A DNA stretch of 64,000 bases from Arthrobacter alpinus (lineage in GTDB: Bacteria > Actinomycetota > Actinomycetes > Actinomycetales > Micrococcaceae). The notes under the pieces were generated by a model. It made no database searches. It worked only from the letters and a program-made list of their open reading frames with translations, and was not told the origin of the DNA. The translations under genes and the position numbers were made by a program. The stretch lies in the NCBI RefSeq assembly GCF_001294625.1, contig NZ_CP012677.1:1922001-1986000 (forward strand), read 5' to 3'. The stretch's first letter is position 1. Each line of letters begins with the position of its first letter. Shown in pieces: positions 53,301-62,345 of the stretch.

Positions 53301-54977
53301 GTGTTGAGAGAAATACCCCGGCGGACCTGCAGTCAGCAGTCACGAGCCCGGGGACCGCTGGTCCGCCGGTTCCTCGTGTTGCTGTTCGCCACGCTTTACT
53401 TGATGCTCGTGGCGGCGCCCACCCCAGTCCTGGCGCACGCCGCTCTGCTGTACTCAATGCCTGTCGATGGCGCGGCACTGTCCAAGGCGCCGAGCTCGGT
53501 GGAGCTTGTCTTCGGTGAGACCGTCGCCACTGTCCCCGACGGGTTCCAGTTCTACGATGTCAGCGGCGGTCATCACACTGTGCACGTCGAGCAGTTGGAC
53601 GCGACTGTCACGGCCACCTTGCCCTCAAACCTTGCCGACGGCAGCTACAAGCTCAGCTGGCGGGTGATTTCCGATGACTCCCACCCTATTTCCGGCGTGT
53701 TGTCGTTCAGCGTGGGAAAGGCCGGCGCAGCAGTCCCGATCATCGTCAAAAACGACGCCGTACCGGTGGACGTCCTGTACGGAGCGCTCAACGCTTTCGG
53801 CTATCTGGGCTTGTTCGCTCTTGCCGGACTCACAGTTTTCGACCTGTTCGTCGCCCGGACCACCGTCACGGTTCGTCGGCCGTCCTGGGTAGCTGCGCTG
53901 GTCACCATCAGCGCCTACATCATGCTCGTGCCCCTCACTTCAGTTCGGGAGAGGGGTTTGGATCTGGGTGGATTGGCCGATCCAGCCGTCTTCACCACGG
54001 GATGGTCCGGAGGTGCAGCGGTGACGTTGTTCCTCGCCCTCCCCGGGGTGGTGTTGATGCTGCTGGCGGCTCGGATCCCGGGCCGGGGAGGCTTCTGGGC
54101 CGGGACGGTGGGGGCCGGGCTGGCGATGGTCTCGGTGCTGCCCATCGGCCACACCCGGACCTTTGGACCCAGCTGGGTGGTCATGGGTTCGGATCTGGTC
54201 CATGCCGCGACGGCCGCGGTTTGGCTGGGCGGTCTCGTTGGTCTGGTCCTGTACCTCCACCATGCCCGACGGCGGAAGGGTGACCCTGCCGAGGCTGCCG
54301 TGGTCCTAGGCCGGTTCTCCACGCTGGCAGGGAGTCTCGTTGTTCTACTGGGCATTACGGGCACCATCCTAGCCGTTGTGATGGTCGGCTCGGTGGCAAC
54401 TCTTGTGGGCAGTTCTTACGGTCGGTTGCTGATGGTCAAGCTGGCGATCGTTGCGGTGGTCGGCGGATTTGCGGCGTGGAATCGATTCGGGCTCCTCCCC
54501 CGTCTGGAGAACGAGGGAATCAAGGGGAAGGCGTGGTCCCGACTGGCATTGGCTGTACGCCTGGAGGCTATTGGGGTGGTGCTTGTGTTGGGGCTCACCT
54601 CAGCACTGACGTTGCAGAATCCGCGGGCCACCGAGGTGCAAGCCCCGGTTGGGACCGAGGTAATTGCAGACCTGGGAACCGGTCACTTGTCCGGCCGGTT
54701 CAGCCCCGGCGACGCCGGGCTGGGCGTCCTTACCTTCGACCTTGCCGACGTTGGGGGCGCCCCTATCGTCCCAATAAGCGTTCCGCAGGTCAGCGTCGCA
54801 GAACCGAACCTGAACCTTGGACCCCTGGCTGCCAAAGTTGAGCCTGGGCCGACGCCGGGAAGCTACCGGGCCGAGGTGGTGCTGCCCATGGCGGGGACAT
54901 GGAAGATCACCGTCGCCGTCCGCGTCAACGAGCTTGAGCAGCCAGCCGCCGTCGTCAATGTGGTCGTGGTGAGGTGA
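53301..54977 (+). CDS. CopC-CopD fusion, copper uptake/resistance membrane protein
   Basis: From GTG 53301 the protein has 558 residues; GAGGAGG stands 5 bases upstream. A signal peptide ends in VLA, leaving His46 as the likely first mature residue, as in CopC, where it binds copper. The CopC domain continues with VDGAALSKAPSSVELVFGET and DDSHPISGVLSFSVG. A CopD domain of about 8-9 membrane segments follows (about 155-440, including GSDLVHAATAAVWLGGLVGL), then a C-terminal extracytoplasmic beta domain (about 450-558, YtkA-like). This is the YcnJ-type layout. It lies 100 bases downstream of the oxidase gene and is probably in its operon. Confidence 0.9.
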   Translation: MLREIPRRTCSQQSRARGPLVRRFLVLLFATLYLMLVAAPTPVLAHAALLYSMPVDGAALSKAPSSVELVFGETVATVPDGFQFYDVSGGHHTVHVEQLDATVTATLPSNLADGSYKLSWRVISDDSHPISGVLSFSVGKAGAAVPIIVKNDAVPVDVLYGALNAFGYLGLFALAGLTVFDLFVARTTVTVRRPSWVAALVTISAYIMLVPLTSVRERGLDLGGLADPAVFTTGWSGGAAVTLFLALPGVVLMLLAARIPGRGGFWAGTVGAGLAMVSVLPIGHTRTFGPSWVVMGSDLVHAATAAVWLGGLVGLVLYLHHARRRKGDPAEAAVVLGRFSTLAGSLVVLLGITGTILAVVMVGSVATLVGSSYGRLLMVKLAIVAVVGGFAAWNRFGLLPRLENEGIKGKAWSRLALAVRLEAIGVVLVLGLTSALTLQNPRATEVQAPVGTEVIADLGTGHLSGRFSPGDAGLGVLTFDLADVGGAPIVPISVPQVSVAEPNLNLGPLAAKVEPGPTPGSYRAEVVLPMAGTWKITVAVRVNELEQPAAVVNVVVVR

Positions 54978-55045
54978 GCCCTGCCGGCCCCAACACGGTG
55001 GTCGACGCCTGCAGCTCAACGTTTGAACCCGGAGAGGTATCTAGG

Positions 55046-56152
55046 TCAGTTGCGGACCTGGACCGACTCATCAAGGGGATCACGCTCAGCCGAATTGGAG
55101 ACGGGTTTTCCGAGTGGGGTCGGTAGCACCGGCAGTAGCGGCAACCGCAGAGTGAATGCGGCACCATGGCCGAGCGAGCTGGCCACCGAAACGGTGCCGC
55201 CACGGGCTTCCGTGACGGCCTTGACGATGGCCAGGCCCAGCCCACTCCCGGCTCGCTCGCCTGCGGTCGACCCGGTCCGGAAGACGTCGAAAACTGTGTC
55301 CAGATCTGCGGCCGGGATGCCCGCCCCGGTGTCCCGGACGATCAGCACCAGTTCGTCGCCCTGGGCGCCGGCCGTCACAGCGATGGTGTCTCCTGGCCCG
55401 GTGAACCTGACAGCATTCTCCAGTAGGCAGTCCAGTATTGCCTCGAGTCGCTCGTTGTCGCCATGAACGGTGCCGACCTCACTCCGTGAGCTCCAGCTTC
55501 GGTCTGCAGTGACCGACCATCGGTGCAGGATCGCGGCCAGCATCCGGTCGACGTCGACCGGCTCGGTGGTCGGCGGCTCCACGACCCGGACCAGGGTGAG
55601 CAAGTTGGTTGCCAAAGCGGACGCTTTAATGAGTTCGGCGACCACCAGCTCGGCGTCCTCACGCACCGTCGGCTCGGCCGACTGGTCGGCGATGAGTTGC
55701 GCGTATCCTCGGGCGATTGTCAACCGTGTGCGTACCTCGTGCGAACCGAACCGAGCGGCGTTCTCCCGCTGCTGACTGCGGTGACGGTCAGCTTGCTGCA
55801 ATGCCTGCAGACGGGCCTGAGAGTTCCACTGCCGGTTCACGTGCCAGATCAACAGCATCATAATTCCGGCCATCAAAAAGATCTCTGTGCATTCTTCCCA
55901 TTCGATAGTCCCCGCTATCGCGTGACCAACCAAGGCGGCACCGGTCACCGTTGTGACAACGACGAAGGCAACCAGGGTGGCACGCCGGGGCCACGGGCAC
56001 AGTCCGTAGACCAGCGCGAAACTGGCCCATACGAGGTGAAAGGGGATGGTCTCCTTGCCCGGCAGCGCAAAGGTGAGGTAGCAGTTCACGCCCGCGAACA
56101 CCACCCACGCGGCGCCGAGGACTGCCTTATGTCGCGATCCTATATCCAACAT
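55046..56152 (-). CDS. Sensor histidine kinase
   Basis: From ATG 56152 the protein has 368 residues. Four membrane segments lie in residues 10-105 with almost no extracellular loops, so it probably senses a membrane or intramembrane signal. The dimerisation domain has His138 in FGSHEVRTRLTIARGYAQL, followed by the N box (LDCLLENAVRFTGPG) and G boxes (DTGAGIP, GSGLGLAIVK). The start overlaps the 3' end of the response regulator gene by 26 bases. The pair converges on the copC-copD gene. Confidence 0.88.
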   Translation of the reverse strand: MLDIGSRHKAVLGAAWVVFAGVNCYLTFALPGKETIPFHLVWASFALVYGLCPWPRRATLVAFVVVTTVTGAALVGHAIAGTIEWEECTEIFLMAGIMMLLIWHVNRQWNSQARLQALQQADRHRSQQRENAARFGSHEVRTRLTIARGYAQLIADQSAEPTVREDAELVVAELIKASALATNLLTLVRVVEPPTTEPVDVDRMLAAILHRWSVTADRSWSSRSEVGTVHGDNERLEAILDCLLENAVRFTGPGDTIAVTAGAQGDELVLIVRDTGAGIPAADLDTVFDVFRTGSTAGERAGSGLGLAIVKAVTEARGGTVSVASSLGHGAAFTLRLPLLPVLPTPLGKPVSNSAERDPLDESVQVRN

Positions 56153-56792
56153 TGCGCACCGTTTCAATTTTATCGTTCGTGAGTTTGGATCGCAGCCGGC
56201 GCACACAGACGTCGACGACGTTCGTGCCGGTGTCGTATCTCGTTCCCCAGACCCGCTCAAGCAGCTCGGCCCGGGTACACGTCTCCGGAGCCCGCTGGAG
56301 GAGGTGGGTCAGGAGCACGAACTCCCGCTGGGTCAACGAGACGCGGCGTCCGTCAACCACGAGTTCGCGTTGCTGCACATCGATCTCGACACCAGCCCTT
56401 CGCAGGTACCGGGGGACGGCCAAGGACGGTGCTGGCGTTCGGATGCGGGCGTTGACCCGGGCCAGCAGTTCTGCGTTGTCAAACGGTTTGGCTAGGAAAT
56501 CCACTGCACCGCCTTCCAGAACACCGACTCTGGTGGTCACCTGCGTCATGGATGACAACACCACGACCCGACTCGACGGACGGAATCGCATCAGTTCGGC
56601 CAGGACTTCCTCGCCGCGACCGTCAGGGAGTATGAGATCCAGGAGGATCAGTTCCGGGTCGACAGTGCGAATCGCTGCCAGAGCCCCAACCACAGTGCCA
56701 GCTAGGGTGACCGTGTGGCCGGCACCACTAAGGATCCGGTCTAGGAGTCGGGCGAGTACGGGTTCGTCCTCGACGACTACAATGCTGTTCAC
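56127..56792 (-). CDS. OmpR-type response regulator
   Basis: From GTG 56792 the protein has 221 residues. The receiver shows VVVEDEP (Asp9), the phospho-acceptor Asp52 in LILLDLILPDG, and Lys in FLAKPFDN. A winged-helix output domain follows (VSLTQREFVLLTHLLQRAPE, ELLERVWGTRYDTGTNVVDVCVRRLRSKL). Longer upstream extensions read as non-homologous sequence, so the GTG start is used. It is translated first and overlaps the kinase gene. Convergence with the copper genes makes control of them possible but unproven. Confidence 0.9.
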   Translation of the reverse strand: MNSIVVVEDEPVLARLLDRILSGAGHTVTLAGTVVGALAAIRTVDPELILLDLILPDGRGEEVLAELMRFRPSSRVVVLSSMTQVTTRVGVLEGGAVDFLAKPFDNAELLARVNARIRTPAPSLAVPRYLRRAGVEIDVQQRELVVDGRRVSLTQREFVLLTHLLQRAPETCTRAELLERVWGTRYDTGTNVVDVCVRRLRSKLTNDKIETVRNVGYRIAT

Positions 56793-57194
56793 GTCGTCGC
56801 TTGTTCGCCGGTGCAGGCAATTGCGCTGGCGGGCACAGCCCCAGAACGTGCCTCCCCATCCACGGACCGGCAGCCCTCGGAGGGGTTGGCCACACCGAGT
56901 CCTCCCCCACACCGCTTCGGAGCCAACCTCCGAGCCGGTGTAAGTCCTGATGCAGTAGCACGGACTATCATGCGATGGTCCCCCATTCACTACGATTGGC
57001 TGATCGCAACAAGACGCTTGCTCATCACTAGCCTAGCCAGATGGGCTCATAGTAAGCTGCGCTACTCCGGCTGTCAACGAAGCGCGTTGACTCATCAAAG
57101 ATGCCCGCATAGCTGTTATCGAAGAATCATTTGGTAATGCCCGCGTAGCGGCGCGTCTGCCGTGCTGGTTGTTGCTGGCGGGGCACTGTGAGCC
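56793..57194. other. Intergenic between the regulator and a transposase remnant
   Basis: About 400 bases containing the regulator's promoter region on the left. GATGCCCGCATAGC (57099) and AATGCCCGCGTAGC (57137) are near-identical direct copies close to the transposase remnant and may belong to its end. Confidence 0.35.
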
Positions 57195-58090
57195 ATGGAG
57201 CAATTGAATCGTCAACGTCAGGCGCTCACGAAGGCCAGTGCCCTTCGGTATTCCCGTTCGAGCCGGGTTGCTAAGAAGACTATTTTGGATGAGTTGTGCG
57301 CGGTGACGGGTTGGCATCGGGACCATGCGCGTAAGGCGCTGCGGCAGGCCCTGGTGCTCAAGGTGGTGAAGGCGAGGCCTCCCCGGCCACCGCTGTACGG
57401 GGAGTCCGTGATTGAGGCATTGAGGTTCTGCTGGGCCGTTCAGGGCACTCCTTGTGGGGGGCCTAATGGCGGCGGAGTTGTTGTTGCGAATCGCCCCGGC
57501 CACGATCGCCCGCCGGCTCAGGTTCGACAGGGGCAAACTTAACCCGCGGGGAGGTTCACTGCCACGCCCGGGACCGTCCTGAAGGACTCCATTCCGATGC
57601 GAACGCGGGCAGAATGGGACGATGCAGTTCCTGGTTTTCTCGAGATCGATCTCGCCGGTCGTGAGGGCGGAAATTCCAAGCGGGAATTCTGTTTCACCCT
57701 TGATATCACAGACGGCGCAACGGGTTGGACCGAAACCCGGTCCGTGAAGAACAAGGCCCAGAAATGGGTGTTCGTGTCCATCAAAGAGGCCGCCGCGGCA
57801 TTCTCGTTTCCGTTCCGGGAACAAAAAAGACGTCGCTCATGTGAAGAAAAAGACTTGGCACATCGTCCGCCAGACCGTGGGATATCACCGCTATGAAACG
57901 GCCGCGGAGTTGGAACTTTCGAACCAAATTTGGGCGCTTCAACGCCTGCTCACGAACCACTTCGGTCCCCAGCAAAAACTCGTCAAGAAGACCCGCAACG
58001 GCGCGAAGATCACCAAGACCTCCGACCTGCCGGCGCCCCCATGCCAACGAGTCAGGCCATCACCACGGCCAAAAAAGCCGAGCCGTCTAG
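57195..58090 (+). mobile_element. DDE integrase/transposase remnant, frameshifted and deleted
   Basis: ATG 57195 starts MEQLNRQRQALTKASALRYS and TILDELCAVTGWHRDHARKA, the N-terminal helix-turn-helix region of an actinobacterial integrase-type transposase. The frame is lost near 57450. It resumes at about 57600 with MRTRAEWDDAVPGFLEIDLA (first catalytic Asp) and FCFTLDITDGATGWTETRSV, breaks near 57830 and ends with VGYHRYETAAELELSNQIWA and FGPQQKLVKKTRNGAKI. The part holding the second catalytic Asp and the Glu is deleted. It is inactive. Confidence 0.72.
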
Positions 58091-58136
58091 AAGTGAACTT
58101 CAGCTGCTCACCGATGCCGGATCGGTGGATTCAGGC

Positions 58137-58469
<333 letters not shown>

Positions 58470-58499
58470 TTACGGACAACGATACGCTCAACTTGTACA

Positions 58500-58515
58500 A
58501 TACCCCCTAGGGTAT
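58500..58515. promoter_or_regulatory. CstR operator 2 (upstream of cstB-type gene)
   Basis: ATACCCCCTAGGGTAT, a near-perfect palindrome. It overlaps TACAAT at 58497-58502, a plausible -10 element, and lies about 70 bases before the cstB-type start. Confidence 0.82.
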
Positions 58516-58586
58516 GGGAGTTTTGAGCAGACCAACGGAGAACCGCCCTGCAGGTGACTCCGGCCTTGCTGACATAAGGAGTGCCC

Positions 58587-60041
58587 GTGCTTATTGAGCG
58601 CATCTACGACGAAGACTTGGCCCAGGCCAGCTACCTCATCGGCTGCCAAGCCAAGGGCGAGGCCATTGTTGTCGATCCTCGCCGTAACATCGCTGTCTAT
58701 CAGTCACTGGCCGCCTCGAACGGGATGCGGATCGTGGCCGTCACCGAGACGCACATCCATGCGGATTTTCTATCCGGGACCCGGGAACTGGCTGCCGCGA
58801 CTGGTGCTACCGCCTACGTTTCCGGGGAAGGCGGCACGGACTGGCAGTACGGCTTCGAAGCTGAACGCCTGATGGACAATGATGAGATCACCTTGGGAAA
58901 CATCACCATCAAGACTCTCCACACTCCGGGCCACACCCCCGAACTCCTCTCCTTTTTGATCACCGACGGTGCGTTCGCGGACACCCCGGGATACCTGCTC
59001 TCCGGAGATTTCGTGTTCTCCGGAGACCTGGGGAGGCCCGATCTGCTCGATGAGGCGGCCGGTGGCGTGGACACCCGCTTCGCCGGGGCCAAGGAGCTGT
59101 TCACCAGTTTGCAGGAAAAATTCCTAACCCTGCCCGATTACGTCCAGGTCCACCCTGGCCACGGCGCTGGTAGCGCCTGCGGCAAGGCCTTGGGCGCCGT
59201 CCCCTCCTCCACAGTTGGCTACGAGCGCCGCTACGCCTGGTGGGGACCGTATTTGTCTGCCAACGACGAGACCGGCTTCGTGACTAAGCTACTTGACGGC
59301 CAGCCCGACGCCCACGCCTACTTCGGGCGCATGAAGCGGCAAAACCGTGAAGGGCCAGCCGTCATGGGAACCCGCCCGCCCCTGCAGGAAGTCGCCACCA
59401 AGGATCTCATCCTTGATCTTGCGGCGGACACGATGACGTTTGTGGACAGCCGCTCCCATGCCGAGGTCCACCAGGTAACCGTTGCCGGGTCCCTGAACAT
59501 CCCGGCGGGCAAATCCACGGCCAGCTTTGGCGCTTGGGTGGTCAACCCCGAAACCGACACGAATCCTCTCGTGCTGCTGGCTCCGGACCAGCTCTCAGCC
59601 CAGGAAATGTGGGACCACCTGGTCCGCGTCGGCATCGACACGGTTGCTGGCTACGTCACCAGCATCGACGGCTTGCCCACCAGCACCCCGAAACGCATCC
59701 AACCCGAAGAACTCGAGGATTTCGACGCCGCGATGGTCCTGGACGTTCGCGACCGCACCGAGCACTCCGCCGGCCACATTCCCGGTTCCCAGCAGCTCAG
59801 CGGCGGCCGCGTCATGTGGAACCTCGATCAGCTCCCGGCCAGTGGCACCATCGTCAGCTACTGCCAAAGTGGCGTCCGGAACTCCGTCGCGGCCAGCGCC
59901 CTGCGCCGCGCCGGCTACGACGTCGTCGAACTCGATGGCAGCTACGCTGGATGGGCCACCTTGCAGCAGGCGCTGGATACCGCCCTTGCCCTGCCCACAG
60001 CAACTGGAGTACTGCAAATGAAATCCGGCGCTTCCTCCTAG
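58587..60041 (+). CDS. cstB: CstB-type persulfide dioxygenase-rhodanese fusion
   Basis: From GTG 58587 the protein has 484 residues; AGGAG stands 5 bases upstream. The metallo-beta-lactamase domain (about 1-235) has THIHADFLSG, HTPGHTPELLS, SGDFVFSGDLGRPD and VHPGHGAGSACG, the mononuclear-iron persulfide dioxygenase set. A first rhodanese-like domain (about 270-365) has no active Cys. The second (about 380-475) has the active loop YCQSGVRNS. This three-part layout is that of CstB, which converts persulfide to sulfite and thiosulfate in the cytoplasm. It is divergent from cstR and preceded by a CstR operator. Confidence 0.92.
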   Translation: MLIERIYDEDLAQASYLIGCQAKGEAIVVDPRRNIAVYQSLAASNGMRIVAVTETHIHADFLSGTRELAAATGATAYVSGEGGTDWQYGFEAERLMDNDEITLGNITIKTLHTPGHTPELLSFLITDGAFADTPGYLLSGDFVFSGDLGRPDLLDEAAGGVDTRFAGAKELFTSLQEKFLTLPDYVQVHPGHGAGSACGKALGAVPSSTVGYERRYAWWGPYLSANDETGFVTKLLDGQPDAHAYFGRMKRQNREGPAVMGTRPPLQEVATKDLILDLAADTMTFVDSRSHAEVHQVTVAGSLNIPAGKSTASFGAWVVNPETDTNPLVLLAPDQLSAQEMWDHLVRVGIDTVAGYVTSIDGLPTSTPKRIQPEELEDFDAAMVLDVRDRTEHSAGHIPGSQQLSGGRVMWNLDQLPASGTIVSYCQSGVRNSVAASALRRAGYDVVELDGSYAGWATLQQALDTALALPTATGVLQMKSGASS

Positions 60042-60480
60042 GTACCGTTTTCATCACCGCCTGGCTGGGGCTGTCGGTCTTGACGGTAGAAGGAACCCCT
60101 ACGGAATCGAACAACCGCGACACCTTTATCCTGACAAGTCTCGCGGACAAGATCGGTGCAAGACTCGGATCGTCGGCGGCAGCTGATCCGGGCCAGGTCC
60201 GTCGAAGCCTACCGACTATGACGTGTTGTCGGCTTCGCCGTCGGGGGAGTGCTTTCCGGGATATTCACCGACGCCTACGGCATCCCTTCCAACATTTTCT
60301 CGGTCTCCGCACGCGGCAAAGCCCTACTTTGAGCAAAACAACCGCAAACCACGCCCACCTCACGAACCGGACAATGAACCAAATGGCCGTCTGCAGAATG
60401 CGCGGCCCGAGGACTCCTGACGCAGCACTGCATCGTGTTTGCGCACGGAGCCCACTCCGGCGCCAGCGCGGCACGTGTCC
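60042..60480. other. Non-coding stretch with a possible membrane-transporter remnant
   Basis: About 440 bases after cstB. A plus frame near 60228-60330 encodes VVGFAVGGVLSGIFTDAYGI and then SVSARGKALL with a stop. This looks like the end of a membrane transporter, but it has no start and no continuation upstream. A decayed third gene of the operon is possible. Confidence 0.35.
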
Positions 60481-60502
60481 ACCAACCTTCTAACGGTATT
60501 CG

Positions 60503-60518
60503 ATACCCCATAGGGTAT
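60503..60518. promoter_or_regulatory. CstR operator 3 (upstream of the small Cys-rich gene)
   Basis: ATACCCCATAGGGTAT, a near-perfect palindrome overlapping TATACT (60516-60521), a good -10 element. The start codon of the 55-residue protein follows 38 bases after the site. Confidence 0.82.
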
Positions 60519-60555
60519 ACTGACGGAGTAAACAACCCATCTAAGGAGGCAATAT

Positions 60556-60723
60556 ATGTGCCGTGCGGTGACATGCAAGAAATGCGGTAAAACGACGTGG
60601 GCGGGCTGCGGCCAGCACGTTGACCAGGTAATGCGCGGGGTTCCAAACTCCCAACGGTGCGCCGGGCACGAGCAAGAGAAGACTAGCGGCAACGGTTTCT
60701 TCGCAAAGCTGTTCGGCCGGTAG
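60556..60723 (+). CDS. 55-residue Cys-rich (zinc-ribbon-like) protein, CstR regulon member
   Basis: ATG 60556 is preceded by AAGGAGG 6 bases upstream, an ideal ribosome site. The peptide begins MCRAVTCKKCGKTTWAGCGQ and ends GNGFFAKLFGR. It has five cysteines: Cys2, a CKKC pair at 7 and 10, Cys18 and Cys35, the last followed by a His (CAGH). The CxxC and the spaced Cys/His suggest one zinc site or a thiol relay. Similar short Cys-rich proteins are widespread in actinobacteria without known function. The CstR operator and -10 element directly upstream tie it to sulfide/persulfide stress. Confidence 0.8.
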   Translation: MCRAVTCKKCGKTTWAGCGQHVDQVMRGVPNSQRCAGHEQEKTSGNGFFAKLFGR

Positions 60724-60760
60724 CTCGGGCATTGGCCGAGTCTGGGGCATACGGGGCCGC

Positions 60761-61411
60761 TCAGGAAAGAAGTGCCTTGATGCCCACGTAGGCTGCGATC
60801 ATCAGGACTAGAATTCCAAAGCTACGCTTGAGGGTCTTCGCGGGGATACTCGCGCCGATCCTGCCAGCCGCGGGGCAGGCAACCATCGCCGCCCCCGCGA
60901 ACGCGGCCGTGACTGACCTATCTATCTGAGGATCGGACAGGTAGGCGGTAAAGCCGGCAATGACGTTGAGGACGACAATGATCAGGGACCTACCCGCAGT
61001 CAACGCCATCGGCAATCCCAGAATCAGGGTGGGTGCGGGGACGCTGAGGAACCCGCCACCCACGCCCAGCAACCCTGTGAGGAAGCCCACGACAGCGCCG
61101 GTGGCAATGGCCCTGGGGAGGCAGCTGCGCCAATTGACCCCACCGCCGGGCAGTGCGCAGGCCCCTCCGGAAGCCCCAGTGGGCATGAGCATCCTAATGC
61201 CGGCGAAGACCATGATGGCGGCAAAGACGAGCAGCAACACTTTCGGGTCCAGCAGCCGGCTGTCCATTGCTCCCAGGTGGGCGGTTGGGGTGCCGGCCGC
61301 GCCGATGATCAGCGCCAGTCGCCAGTTCACCCCGCCCTTTAGGCGCGGCAGCACCGCGACCGCGGAGGAAGCTCCGACGAGCGAGGTCGGAATCGCCGCG
61401 GCGATGATCAT
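60761..61411 (-). CDS. TauE/SafE-family sulfite/sulfur-anion exporter, N-terminally short
   Basis: The 216-residue protein has about six membrane segments and the second half-repeat motif GFLTGLLGVGGGFLSVPAPTL typical of TauE/SafE permeases. Family members are about 245-260 residues long and carry a first repeat with a GxGGG(S/F) motif near the N terminus. Here the protein begins at MIIAAAIPTSLVGASSAVAV, after that motif, so the first helix is missing. Its ATG overlaps the stop of the rhodanese-like gene in ATGA. In cst loci this protein exports sulfite made by CstB; truncation makes activity doubtful. Confidence 0.75.
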   Translation of the reverse strand: MIIAAAIPTSLVGASSAVAVLPRLKGGVNWRLALIIGAAGTPTAHLGAMDSRLLDPKVLLLVFAAIMVFAGIRMLMPTGASGGACALPGGGVNWRSCLPRAIATGAVVGFLTGLLGVGGGFLSVPAPTLILGLPMALTAGRSLIIVVLNVIAGFTAYLSDPQIDRSVTAAFAGAAMVACPAAGRIGASIPAKTLKRSFGILVLMIAAYVGIKALLS

Positions 61412-61894
61412 GGCCGGCTGCCCAGCTTCTGCAGGGCATGGTGCCCGGTGGGCTCATCTACGGTACGGTTCCACGACATCTTCGAGAGCACCTGGCTCAT
61501 GGCGCAGCGGTTGGTCGCAGCCGAATAGGTCAGTCCAGCGCCGACGACTGAGGCGATCAATCCCCACTTGGGAGAGATGAGTTTGGCGCCCAGGAACCCG
61601 CCGAAAAGGACGTTTGTACCAGTCCGGCCAACGGCGTCCAGCTGCTTGCGGGCATGCTCGGCCCGGTCCCCGGAATGGCAGACGAGTGCGAGCCGGGCGC
61701 ACACTTTTTCTGCGAACTCTTCGGGACACTCACGGAACAGGGCCTGCGACACATGATAGGACCCAGAGATGTGCAGGGCATCGAATTCTGCCCTGCCGCC
61801 GGCATCGATGATCATGGCTATCGGCCCATGGCTTCAGAATCGAGGCGTCAATACCCTCGTGGACGGTTTCAACAATGCGGGTCGGGATAGTCAT
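61408..61894 (-). pseudogene. Rhodanese-DUF2892 protein, frameshifted and internally shortened
   Basis: The minus strand from ATG 61894 reads MTIPTRIVETVHEGIDASIL, then shifts frame near 61820 to IIDAGGRAEFDALHISGSYH and ALVCHSGDRAEHARKQL, where CHSGDR is the rhodanese active-site loop. The usual stretch joining the rhodanese to the membrane domain (about 30 residues) is absent. Next comes KWGLIASVVGAGLTYSAATN and CAMSQVLSKMSWNR, the DUF2892 part. Such proteins carry sulfane sulfur at the membrane. One frameshift and a deletion suggest loss of function. It is coupled to the TauE-like gene. Confidence 0.7.
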
Positions 61895-62318
61895 AGTCAC
61901 TTTCGGTACCTTCCGGAGTGTTTGTGATTTACACCGTCTCCGGGTACGGGGCTGGGCGTGCTAAAGGCATGCGGCGATAGGGACCAGATGTGTCACCCAG
62001 GGCTATGGGGCGGTAGGAGCTTGTTTAACCTGGCTGCTGTGGACGAACCAGTTCATACGCACGAAGATTGCGTGGATGAGCTCACGGGTGGGCTTCTGAC
62101 CCGGCTTTGTCCAAGATTGAGGGGCGTTGCTGGCCACGGTCAGCTGGCGATGACATCCCTGCAAACGGATTCGGGGGGCGAGGCCTGACGGAGGAACGTT
62201 CATGGCCTCGCGGGCACTAGTTCTGGACCGAGCTCTGCCAGGTCGTTCACCCAAATGCCGCCCGTGCCGCTCCCCCTCCACAGTGTCCGGGCCGTTTCGG
62301 GGCCATATTTAACTACCT
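61895..62318. other. Intergenic, divergent promoter region
   Basis: About 420 bases between the leftward rhodanese-like gene and the thioredoxin gene. No coding frame is convincing. No CstR-like site was found on the rhodanese side. Confidence 0.4.
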
Positions 62319-62334
62319 ATACCCCCTAGGGTAT
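62319..62334. promoter_or_regulatory. CstR operator 4 (upstream of thioredoxin)
   Basis: ATACCCCCTAGGGTAT, identical to operator 2. It overlaps TATAGT (62332-62337), a -10 element whose expected start point coincides with the thioredoxin ATG at 62346, so the message is probably leaderless. Confidence 0.82.
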
Positions 62335-62345
62335 AGTATTGAATT

